NCBI GenBank assembly: GCA_011390575.1
Contig: JAABSE010000017.1
Span: 1 to 53,220 of the forward strand
Reading direction: 5' to 3'
DNA length: 53,220 nt
Origin: Sphingobacteriia bacterium
Lineage (GTDB): Bacteria > Bacteroidota > Bacteroidia > Bacteroidales > UBA7960
This document shows positions 16,029 through 23,967 of the stretch, one piece after another. Numbering within the stretch: the stretch's first letter is position 1; every line of letters starts with the position of its first letter. Below the pieces are notes generated by a model. That model was not told the origin of the DNA and did no database searches. It saw only the letters and a program-made list of their open reading frames with translations. The translations under genes were made by a program, and so were the position numbers.

Positions 16029-17678
16029 TTAGCTATCTCTTCCCCGCATCCTAAGCGACTTAAGTTTTCCCACAATGTTTTCAGAAGCATCCACAAAAGG
16101 AAGTAAAATAAGATCAGCACCCGCCAGCTCCAGCTCTTTGGCAGTGCGTCCATAGTATGAAGTGACCGCAATTTTTCCTTTATAATCTATATTGCGCAGG
16201 TATTTAATCAAGGCAAGATTGATAGCCTTATCAGGCAATGTCGAAATAACACACTGGGTATTTCCGGGAAGGATCTCCATCAATTCCGGGTCGTCGGCAT
16301 CGCCGTATTGCGCTGTCCGTCCTTTACGGTTCCACCGCTTAACATTGCGGGGGTCAAAGTCAACTCCAAACACCCGGAAACCTTGTGCTTCAAGACTTTT
16401 AGCAATATTATTACCGTACATTCCCAGTCCGAAGATAATCACATCAAAAGGATTATTTACAACCTCTTCGTCTGAGATTTCGCTATAGGGATTACTTCTC
16501 TCAAAAATATTGAGTAACGGGGCAACCCGCTCAAACAACTGGTGCGAATAATTGATAAGATAAGTAGATATACCAATGGTTATCAATCCCACCAGCGTAA
16601 TCAGACCCAGGGTTTTTTCATCAATCTGGCCTAAAGAAAGTCCCAGAGCAGCTAAAATCAGCGAGAACTCCGATATCTGCGCCACATTCAAACCAGCCAG
16701 AAATCCGGTTCTTTTCCTGTATCCCATGATGCCAAGGATGATCATGACAATAATGGGGTTGCCAATCAGCACAAAAGCGGAAAGAATCAATGCCGGAACA
16801 ATCTGCTCTCCCACCAGTGAAAGATCAACCTGGCTTCCCAGGTGGATAAAGAAAAACAGCAGCAAAAAGTCGCGTAACGAAACCAGCCTTCCCGAAATTA
16901 CTTCACGGTAGGATGTGGAAGCCAATGATATACCCCCAAGAAAAGCGCCTACTTCTTTGCTAAAACCAAGATAGTCGCTGAATGCCGCCAGTGCAATGGC
17001 CCATGCCAGCGCAAATAAAACCAGCAATTCCTGGGTTCGGGCCATCAGGCTGGTAAGGCGGGGCATTACATAGCGAATCAGTAAGATTACACCAACTATC
17101 ATGGCAACCCCTTTTACAATCACCCAGGCTATTTCCTCCACCACAGAATAGTCGCTTTGAGTACCCATGGCTGAGAGTACAATCATGGCCAGAATCACTA
17201 CAATATCCTGTACAATTAGAAAACCAATGGAAATTTGTCCGTGAAGCGACTGTATTTCTTTTTTATCAGAAAGCAGCTTAACGATGATAATGGTACTGGA
17301 GAAGGTCAATGCTACGGCAATATAAATGCTGGTTACGGATTCAAAACCCATGGCAATGCAGATAAAGTATCCGAATACCGAAGTAAAAATCACCTGACCC
17401 AGTCCGGTGGCCAGGGCCACTTTTCCGCTGGTACGAATCAGGCTCACATCAAGCTTCAAACCTACCACAAATAACAATACGGCTATCCCCATCTCCGAGA
17501 GCAAGTGGATTTTTTCAACCGAACGCAAAAGATCAAGACCGTGCGGACCTACCACCAGGCCCACAATAATGAAAGAAACGATAAGGGGTTGTTTCAGCAA
17601 ACGCCCGATAAATCCCAATCCAACTGCAATACCCAGCATAGCAGCAAATTCCAGGAAGCTATCCGAAGTTGGTTCCAA
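16029..17678 (-). CDS. Monovalent cation:proton antiporter (CPA2, KefB-like) with TrkA-N domain, TTG start
   Basis: This 549-residue protein combines about twelve membrane helices (to about residue 385) with a cytoplasmic RCK/TrkA-N domain (FDVIIFGLGMYGNNIAKSL, near 410-428, then GVDFDPRNV and YGDADDPELMEIL). Typical CPA2 segments are LKQPLIVSFIIVGLVVGPHG, LLFVVGLKLD and FLIVQDIVVILAMI. It should exchange K+ or Na+ for protons, gated by nucleotide binding to the RCK domain. The start codon is TTG at 17678: an in-frame stop lies two codons upstream, and starting at the next Met (M14) would cut into the first helix. The following minus-strand gap to the IMPase gene holds a possible promoter, so it is probably a separate unit. 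Confidence 0.88.
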   Translation of the reverse strand: MEPTSDSFLEFAAMLGIAVGLGFIGRLLKQPLIVSFIIVGLVVGPHGLDLLRSVEKIHLLSEMGIAVLLFVVGLKLDVSLIRTSGKVALATGLGQVIFTSVFGYFICIAMGFESVTSIYIAVALTFSSTIIIVKLLSDKKEIQSLHGQISIGFLIVQDIVVILAMIVLSAMGTQSDYSVVEEIAWVIVKGVAMIVGVILLIRYVMPRLTSLMARTQELLVLFALAWAIALAAFSDYLGFSKEVGAFLGGISLASTSYREVISGRLVSLRDFLLLFFFIHLGSQVDLSLVGEQIVPALILSAFVLIGNPIIVMIILGIMGYRKRTGFLAGLNVAQISEFSLILAALGLSLGQIDEKTLGLITLVGLITIGISTYLINYSHQLFERVAPLLNIFERSNPYSEISDEEVVNNPFDVIIFGLGMYGNNIAKSLEAQGFRVFGVDFDPRNVKRWNRKGRTAQYGDADDPELMEILPGNTQCVISTLPDKAINLALIKYLRNIDYKGKIAVTSYYGRTAKELELAGADLILLPFVDASENIVGKLKSLRMRGRDS

Positions 17679-17731
17679 AACTCAGTGATTTAGTTGTTAT
17701 CCGATTTTCCCTTAAAAATAATAAGAATTGA

Positions 17732-17739
17732 CAAAAATA
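17732..17739 (-). promoter_or_regulatory. Candidate -7 element for the antiporter gene
   Basis: TATTTTTG on the minus strand is a full TAnnTTTG match about 54 bp upstream of the TTG start codon. No good -33 element lies at 19-21 bp, so support is modest. Confidence 0.3.
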
Positions 17740-17800
17740 AAAAAGCCTCCGAAAAAACATACTTTCAATACCACGATATCTTTACTGAGCACAAATCGAT

Positions 17801-18607
17801 TTATTCTTTATGAAAAGCACTGCGGGCTTTATCCAGAAATTCATCGCAGATTCTGGCATTGGTGGCAATGAGTTCACCCCCAAAGATGTAATTCTCTCCG
17901 CCTTCAAAATCTGTAACCCTGCCCCCTGCCTCCTGCACAATAAATACACCAGCAGCCACATCCCATGCATTGAGACTGTATTCAAAGAATGCATCAAACC
18001 TGCCACAGGCTACATAAGCCAAATCCACTGCCGCACTGCCCAATCTCCTAACACCATGGGTATTGTGCAGGCACCAGGTAAACAATTCAAGGTATTTCTC
18101 CAACCGTGAATAGTCATGATAAGGAAACCCCGTGGCAAGCAAACTTTGCTGCAGTTCTGCTGTCTCTGATACTTTTATGGGTTGTTCATTCAGAAAAGCA
18201 CCGCCTCCTTCCCAGGCATAAAAGCACTCATCCTGATTGATTTCATAAACAACTCCCAGCACCACACGTTCGTTTTGCATCAAGGCAATACTGACACTAA
18301 AACAAGGCAAACCGTGAATAAAATTGGTTGTCCCATCCAAAGGATCTATCACCCACATAAATTCTTTAGTATCGGTTTCTATGGTTTTTTCTTCGGTGAT
18401 AAATCCGGCATCGGGCAGCAAACTCTGAAGACCTTCTACAATCTGTCTTTCTGCAGTTTTGTCCACATAGGTTACAAAATCGTGAGTGCCTTTGCTTTCA
18501 ATATGGTGGTTTTTTACTTTGTCCAGTTCCTGCCGGATAAAAGTTCCTGCAGACTTACTGATTTGGATTACTTCCCGGGTTATAGCTTGTAAATCTGGTG
18601 TCATCAT
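17801..18607 (-). CDS. Inositol monophosphatase family protein (SuhB-like)
   Basis: This is a 268-residue Mg-dependent, Li-sensitive-type phosphatase. Metal sites are visible as FITEEK (E72/E73 region), WVIDPLDGTTNF (about 84-95) and the C-terminal WDVAAG with EAGG. Family members dephosphorylate inositol phosphates or other small sugar phosphates in the cytosol. The N-terminus TREVIQISKSAGTFIR and DKTAERQIVEGL fit the family. It lies between the antiporter gene and mtaB, all on the minus strand with gaps of 122 and 67 bp; co-transcription with mtaB is possible. Confidence 0.92.
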   Translation of the reverse strand: MMTPDLQAITREVIQISKSAGTFIRQELDKVKNHHIESKGTHDFVTYVDKTAERQIVEGLQSLLPDAGFITEEKTIETDTKEFMWVIDPLDGTTNFIHGLPCFSVSIALMQNERVVLGVVYEINQDECFYAWEGGGAFLNEQPIKVSETAELQQSLLATGFPYHDYSRLEKYLELFTWCLHNTHGVRRLGSAAVDLAYVACGRFDAFFEYSLNAWDVAAGVFIVQEAGGRVTDFEGGENYIFGGELIATNARICDEFLDKARSAFHKE

Positions 18608-18674
18608 GAATCGTTAATGAGAGTATAATTTTATGAAAGTCACCCTGCCGTGAATTCAAAATCCTGCTGAGTAC

Positions 18675-19958
18675 TTATCCAATTTTATAAACTCCATCTT
18701 CATCCAAAAAGTTCAGTAATACCTTTTCAATGGTATTCACCTTTTCTGCATTAAAAGGTGCCTTCACCTTTATATAATTGGCCGTAAATCCGTGCATAAA
18801 TCCTTTCGTATTATCCTTTTCCCAGAGTACTTCTGATTCCAGTCCGTGATTGCTGCGGTAAAAAACATCTTTTTTATGCGCAGAGAGTTGTTGCATTTTC
18901 CTGCTTCGCTGGTTGCGTTCTTTAACCGGAACCTGGGTATCGTATTTTACCGCCCGTGTGTTGTCTCTTTCGCTGTAGGTAAACACGTGCACATAAGAAA
19001 TATCCGTTTTCCTCACAAAATCATAGGATTGCTGAAAAAGTGCATCCGTTTCGGCAGGAAAGCCCACGATAAGGTCGGCAGCGATGCAGGCATGTGGCAT
19101 AAGCTTTTTTATCAACTCAACCCGGGAGGCAAACCTTGCCGTATTGTATCTGCGCCCCATGGCTTTGAGCACCTCATCGGAGCCCGCCTGCAGGGGTATA
19201 TGAAAATGGGGCATCAGGATATCACTGGCAGCCACCAGTTCAATTATCTCATCAGTCAACAAATCAGGCTCTATAGAAGAAATCCGGATTCGCTCCAGTC
19301 CTTTAACCTTGATAAGTTCGTGCAGAAAGCCAGAAAAATCCTCTCCATGGTCCTTGCCAAAATCACCAATATTAACACCCGAAAGAACTACCTCTTTGAT
19401 ATTGGTACGTGCAATTTCAGTGGCTGTTTCGATGGTTGCAGCGATGTTGTTGCTGCGGCTCCTGCCCCGTGCTAATGGAATGGTGCAATAGGCACAGAAA
19501 TAATCGCAACCATCCTGGATTTTGAAAAATGAGCGGGTACGATCGTCCATGGAAAAACCGGGAACAAACACCTCAGGTTCTTCCACTGCAATGTCCTGAG
19601 ATTGGAGTTCTCCCTTACCCTGCAGTTGTTTGATGTGCTCAAAGAGGTTAAACTTGTCGGCATTTCCCAGTACAATGTCCACCCCGGGTATAGCGCGAAT
19701 CTCCTCAGGATTGATTTGCGAAAAGCAACCAATGACAGCCACGTGGGCTTCAGGGTTTTTCTTCATCGCTTTTTTGATCAGCTCTTTGCAGCGCTTTTCG
19801 GCATTGCGGGTTACTGAGCAGGAATTGATTACATATATATCGGCAGGGGCGCTGAATTCCACTTGTTCAAAACCTTCATCGCCAAACTTTCGGCTCAGGG
19901 TAGAGGTTTCACTGAAGTTTAATTTGCAGCCAAGGGTCTGAAAGGCAATTCTTTTCAC
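18675..19958 (-). CDS. mtaB: tRNA t6A37 methylthiotransferase MtaB, GTG start
   Basis: This radical-SAM enzyme adds the 2-methylthio group to N6-threonylcarbamoyladenosine at position 37 of tRNAs. The 427-residue protein has the N-terminal UPF0004 cluster cysteines (C11 in QTLGCKLN, C47 in NSCSVT, C78 in IGCFSQ). The radical-SAM motif is CDYFCAYC (C151, C155, C158), then LARGRSRS and the IRISSIEPDLLTDEI segment. A short TRAM-like tail follows. CKLNFSE with SCSVT is typical of MtaB rather than MiaB or RimO. The start is GTG at 19958 (MKRIAFQTLGC), which matches the family N-terminus. It is divergent from the SDR gene across 302 bp. Confidence 0.93.
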   Translation of the reverse strand: MKRIAFQTLGCKLNFSETSTLSRKFGDEGFEQVEFSAPADIYVINSCSVTRNAEKRCKELIKKAMKKNPEAHVAVIGCFSQINPEEIRAIPGVDIVLGNADKFNLFEHIKQLQGKGELQSQDIAVEEPEVFVPGFSMDDRTRSFFKIQDGCDYFCAYCTIPLARGRSRSNNIAATIETATEIARTNIKEVVLSGVNIGDFGKDHGEDFSGFLHELIKVKGLERIRISSIEPDLLTDEIIELVAASDILMPHFHIPLQAGSDEVLKAMGRRYNTARFASRVELIKKLMPHACIAADLIVGFPAETDALFQQSYDFVRKTDISYVHVFTYSERDNTRAVKYDTQVPVKERNQRSRKMQQLSAHKKDVFYRSNHGLESEVLWEKDNTKGFMHGFTANYIKVKAPFNAEKVNTIEKVLLNFLDEDGVYKIG

Positions 19959-20260
19959 GTAGAGCTATATGATTATTTTGAATACTAACTTTTCTGTCAC
20001 AAAGCGAGCCTAAAGCAATAACAAAGCTTAAGACCCGCCTTTATACAAAGTTACCATTTTTAAAAAACAATTACACGCTGAATCAGAAGCCAGGGACACT
20101 GACAGCAAAATTGCTATCTTAATACCTAAACAAAGGTTTTGTAAGATATTTTGTATATTTAAACGTCATAAAGCAATAATATTCCGGAAAATAATGTTAT
20201 TTAAATACAATCCATAAATTCAAAGCAATCTTTTTTGCAGAATTGAAAAAGTAACCTACT
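19959..20260. other. Divergent intergenic region between mtaB and an SDR gene
   Basis: No gene or strong repeat is seen. A TAACTTTG element on the minus strand (20046-20053) may be the -7 element of mtaB, giving a leader of about 80 nt, but it lacks a clear -33. For the SDR gene only shortened matches such as TATTTTG near 20150 occur. Confidence 0.3.
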
Positions 20261-21052
20261 ATGAACAAGAAAGTTTTTATTGTTACCGGAGGCAGTTCAG
20301 GAATAGGACTAAGCTGTATTCAGAAGTTAAGTGAAGACAAACAAAACCATGTTATTTCTTATTCACGAAGCAAAGTAAAAACAGAACGTGCAGCAAAAAG
20401 CATGGGCACAATACCCGATAATGTGGAGTTTTATTACGGAGATGTGCGTAAGGAAGAAGACTGTAAGGCATTGGCTGAATATATCGGCCGGAAACACGGT
20501 AAAGTGTATGGCCTTGTGCATGCAGCCGGAGTGCTTACCAAAGGTGGGATTGAAAACATACCTTTTCAAGACTGGAAATTCAATCTCGACATCAATCTTA
20601 ATGGCCCCTATTTGCTCACACAGCAACTTTTGCCTTATCTGAAAGCTGCACAGGGTGCTTCCATTGTCAATATTTCTTCAATTGCGGCTCAGCGCCCGGG
20701 ATCCAGTATCGCCTATTCGGTAAGCAAAGCAGGGCTTGATATGCTAACAGAATTCCTTGCCGGCGACCTGGCTCCCTATAAAATCAGGGTCAATTCTGTT
20801 AATCCCGGGTTTGTCACCACCCATATTCACCTGGACAATAAAATTGTGGAAAACCAGGAGGATTACAAAAAAATGGTCGAAAAGGTCAAAAAAAGATACC
20901 CGTTGCAACGGGTAGGAAAGCCTGAAGATATTGCTGATATGGTTCTTTACCTGCTCAGTGATAAAGCGAACTGGATTACAGGTTCTATCTTCAAAATTGA
21001 TGGAGGAGCGCTTATTGATAATGATTTGCTCCCCCCGAAAAATAAGATATAA
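20261..21052 (+). CDS. SDR-family oxidoreductase
   Basis: This 263-residue classical SDR has TGGSSGIG (9-16) for the cofactor, HAAGVL in place of NNAG (88-92), active-site S140 in NISSIAA, Y152/K156 in YSVSK, and a C-terminal WITGSIFKIDGGALI that marks the FabG-like group. A Ser-Arg after strand 2 (SYSRSKVK) suggests NADP. The replacement of NNAG by HAAG is common in diverged members. The substrate is unknown. It is followed 66 bp later by the NlpE-like lipoprotein gene, which shares strand and terminator, so the two may form an operon. Confidence 0.87.
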   Translation: MNKKVFIVTGGSSGIGLSCIQKLSEDKQNHVISYSRSKVKTERAAKSMGTIPDNVEFYYGDVRKEEDCKALAEYIGRKHGKVYGLVHAAGVLTKGGIENIPFQDWKFNLDINLNGPYLLTQQLLPYLKAAQGASIVNISSIAAQRPGSSIAYSVSKAGLDMLTEFLAGDLAPYKIRVNSVNPGFVTTHIHLDNKIVENQEDYKKMVEKVKKRYPLQRVGKPEDIADMVLYLLSDKANWITGSIFKIDGGALIDNDLLPPKNKI

Positions 21053-21118
21053 CTCCCCCCTGTCCCTTTCGGTTTTTAAAGCAAACAATTTACATAAACA
21101 CCTAAAATTCAAAACATC

Positions 21119-21577
21119 ATGAAAACAGCCCTTTGGATGATCACGACACTTTTACTTTTTATGGTTGATTCCTGTACTTCAAATCCCACGAAGCAAGACA
21201 ACACAACAGAGGAGACCAGGACAACAACGAATGAAATGCCACCGGACAAGAGTAATGCCCGTAACTCCCTGGATTATTACGGAACCTATTTCGGTGTTTT
21301 ACCCTGCGCCGACTGCGAAGGGATACGAACAACCCTGAAACTGCTTCCCGAACAAAAATATGTTTTGTCCTATACATACCAGGGGAAAGAACCCAAAGAT
21401 CTTTTTGAATACAGGGGTACCTGGTCATGGGAAGACGACAATACTACCATCACACTTAGCAACCGTGACAAACCCAACCAGTACAAGGTAGTGGAAAATG
21501 CTCTTATTCACCTGGATAGTAATGGAGAAGTGATTACCGGTGAACTTGAAGACCATTACAAACTGACAAAACAATAG
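21119..21577 (+). CDS. NlpE-like lipoprotein
   Basis: This 152-residue protein has a lipoprotein signal peptide ending at C19 (MVDSC). A Thr/Asn/Gln-rich linker follows, then a single NlpE N-terminal-type beta-barrel domain (about 50-152) starting YYGTYFGVLPCADCEGI. The CxxC (C63, C66) is the hallmark of the NlpE fold, which in Escherichia coli signals outer-membrane lipoprotein and copper stress to Cpx. Only the N-terminal barrel is present, the short form usual in Bacteroidetes. No CpxA-like kinase is adjacent. It probably resides at the inner face of the outer membrane. Confidence 0.85.
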   Translation: MKTALWMITTLLLFMVDSCTSNPTKQDNTTEETRTTTNEMPPDKSNARNSLDYYGTYFGVLPCADCEGIRTTLKLLPEQKYVLSYTYQGKEPKDLFEYRGTWSWEDDNTTITLSNRDKPNQYKVVENALIHLDSNGEVITGELEDHYKLTKQ

Positions 21578-21609
21578 GCGTAAAATTCTTTCGTAATACC
21601 CGACCTGTC

Positions 21610-21650
21610 AAGGCCTGTGAATTTCATTCATAGGCCTTTTTGCTTTTTTT
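21610..21650 (+). terminator. Rho-independent terminator after the NlpE-like gene
   Basis: AAGGCCT (21610-21616) pairs with AGGCCTT (21632-21638), extended by TGAAT/ATTCA with a bulge, and is followed by TTTTGCTTTTTTT. It ends the SDR-NlpE unit. Confidence 0.85.
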
Positions 21651-21891
21651 ACAGGTTTTTATTTTCATTTTATGACCCTATTCCATCGGTTTTCTTGTAA
21701 ATACTGAATACAAAGCAACCTGTTTGAAGGCATGGTTTTGTCCAAAATCATGGTCCGCAAATATGTTGCTGTGTTTTATCAATCGGTAACAGAAAGATTA
21801 TAAAAAGAAAATGATGAATGGCCCATTTGAGAAACCACAGGTTTACAACTTTTTCAGGGGGCTGATATCATCAATTACATTAACCTTAAAA

Positions 21892-23880
21892 ATGAATAGT
21901 GAGATGAAAAGATTAGCGCAATTATTAATGTTCACATTATCCATAGTAATTTTTGTTAGCTGCGAAGAAGAGGAGGAGCATGGCCTCACCGCTGTCGCAG
22001 GATCGGATCAGGAGGTAAGTGTGGGTCAGACCGTAACGCTGAATTCAGGTGAATCTATCGATTTAACAGGAGAAGGATTTACCTCAACATGGAGCTTTTC
22101 TTCCCTGCCTGAAGGAAGCAATGCCACCCTCAACAATGCCAATTCCGAAACCGCTACTTTTACACCCGATGTAGCGGGTGACTACCAAATCAATCTTACC
22201 ATATCCAATGGTTTGGGAGAAAGCTCCGATGGATTGGTGGTAACAGCCGCAGCGGCGGGAACCATGGAGATAAGCGGTTCGTACAATGATGATTTGCATT
22301 TAATGAACATTGTCGAAGATCCTGACGTACCCGACTACCTGGTAACAGGCGATATCACAGTCAGTGCACACCTGATTATTGACCCGGGCGTAAGAATAGC
22401 CGTTATGAGCGACAACCGCATCAGGATAACCAGCGATGGCGTGCTGGATGCCCAGGGAACAGAAGATGAACCAATTGTGATTACAGGAAATTCTGAATTG
22501 CCCGGATATTGGAAGGGAGTAATTTTAGAGTCAAACAATCTTGAAAATGAAATCAACCACGTGCACATCTCTTATGCAGGAAGTAACATCATATCTTCCG
22601 GAAGACCCAGAACCGGATTACATGTGGAATCAGGAAGGCTCAACATCAGCAATTCTTCTTTTACTGAAATAGATGGCTATGGTCTTTCTGTAAGATCGTC
22701 CGACAGCCGCATACCTATGAATAACAACCATTTCCAGAACAACAATCTCGGTGCTGTATTTATGACAGCAGGTCAGATAAGAGATATTGATGAAGCATCG
22801 GATTTCAACAATTCAGACATTGTTATGGATGGAAGCAATGTACAATTAAGTACCGATCATACATGGAAGGCAGCATTGAATGGCCGTTACCGGTTCTCTG
22901 ATGATATAAATATATACGATAACATAAACATTGAAGAAGGAGCTGTTTTTGCAGCAGATAACGATGTAAGGATTTATTTCCGTGAGGACGCCATTTTACG
23001 GGTATCAGGCACCAGTGCAAATCCGGTAATATTCAAGGGTAGCCTTGAACAGGCAGGTTCATGGAGAGGTATCTTTTATGAAAACTCCAGCCTCGAAGGA
23101 TTTATGGAGCATGTACAAATTGCACATGCCGGCCATAGCAATCTGGCCAGTGGTTTTGAGAAAACGGCCCTGGGGTTGGCTTCAAGCGCAAGACTTTCCC
23201 TTAGCAATGTTCACTTCAGCGAAATTGACGGATATGGCATCTATATCCGGTACGATGGAACCGGAATAAGTATTGTAAACTCCCATTTCGGACAGGGAAT
23301 TGCACAGGCGGCAATGCATATAAGAGTTCAACAGATAGCAGGCATTGATACTGAAACGGATTTTGGCAACAATTACGTGGAGGTGCAGGGTTCTTCGCTG
23401 GATGAAACAGAGAATGTAACCTGGCCTAAACTCAAAAACGGAACGTATCTCTTCAATGGTAGTTCGGATATTTCGGGCCAAATCACCCTGCAACCGGGGA
23501 CAGTGCTGGAATTTGACAATGATGCAAGATTGAGAATAATCAATGATGGGGTAATCGTTGCCAATGGCACTGCTTCGGAAAACATCATCTTTACCCGCAA
23601 ATCAGGATCAGCATCTCACTGGAAAGGGTTGGCTGTAGAATCAAGCAGAATGGAAAACAACATGGAACATGTTGAAATATCCTATGCAGGCAACAGCAAT
23701 CTTATTTCGGGAATAGGCCAGACCAATCTTGGTCTGGGTAACAGCGCCAGGCTTACCCTGACCAACAGTACCATCAGCAATAGCCTTGGATATGGTATTG
23801 ATGTGAGATCTTCAGCCGAACTCACGGAGTCAGGAAATACGTTCTCCGATAATGCCAATGACGACGTAAATTATCAGTAA
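21892..23880 (+). CDS. Surface lipoprotein with PKD-like domain and threefold beta-helix repeat
   Basis: From the ATG at 21892 the protein has 662 residues (another good start is 21904; the TTG-to-ATG region before 21892 does not look like signal peptide). The lipobox FVSC gives C24, followed at once by EEEEE, an acidic run of the kind that serves as lipoprotein export signal to the cell surface in Bacteroidetes. A PKD/Ig-like domain (about 33-140, ending YQINLTISNGLGESSDGLVV) precedes three copies of a unit of about 170 residues predicted to form a right-handed beta-helix. Each copy carries an R/I-rich strand (DNRIRITSDG, NDVRIYFRED, NDARLRIIND), then a YWKG/SWRG/HWKG turn, an H-V-x-I-S/A-x-AG motif and a final DGYG/LGYG turn. 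Function is unknown; adhesion or glycan binding is plausible. Confidence 0.7.
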   Translation: MNSEMKRLAQLLMFTLSIVIFVSCEEEEEHGLTAVAGSDQEVSVGQTVTLNSGESIDLTGEGFTSTWSFSSLPEGSNATLNNANSETATFTPDVAGDYQINLTISNGLGESSDGLVVTAAAAGTMEISGSYNDDLHLMNIVEDPDVPDYLVTGDITVSAHLIIDPGVRIAVMSDNRIRITSDGVLDAQGTEDEPIVITGNSELPGYWKGVILESNNLENEINHVHISYAGSNIISSGRPRTGLHVESGRLNISNSSFTEIDGYGLSVRSSDSRIPMNNNHFQNNNLGAVFMTAGQIRDIDEASDFNNSDIVMDGSNVQLSTDHTWKAALNGRYRFSDDINIYDNINIEEGAVFAADNDVRIYFREDAILRVSGTSANPVIFKGSLEQAGSWRGIFYENSSLEGFMEHVQIAHAGHSNLASGFEKTALGLASSARLSLSNVHFSEIDGYGIYIRYDGTGISIVNSHFGQGIAQAAMHIRVQQIAGIDTETDFGNNYVEVQGSSLDETENVTWPKLKNGTYLFNGSSDISGQITLQPGTVLEFDNDARLRIINDGVIVANGTASENIIFTRKSGSASHWKGLAVESSRMENNMEHVEISYAGNSNLISGIGQTNLGLGNSARLTLTNSTISNSLGYGIDVRSSAELTESGNTFSDNANDDVNYQ

Positions 23881-23906
23881 ATCAATAGAAATAATAGAAA
23901 AAGCAT

Positions 23907-23947
23907 AAAAAGCGCTTCCGGGAGAATAACAGGAAGCGCTTTTTTTT
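23907..23947. terminator. Bidirectional terminator between converging genes
   Basis: AAAAAGCGCTTCC (23907-23919) and GGAAGCGCTTTTT (23932-23944) form a 13-bp perfect stem with a 12-nt loop, T-rich at the 3' end on both strands. It serves the lipoprotein gene and the kinase gene. Confidence 0.9.
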
Positions 23948-23967
23948 ATAAAGCCCGAAAACGATCT

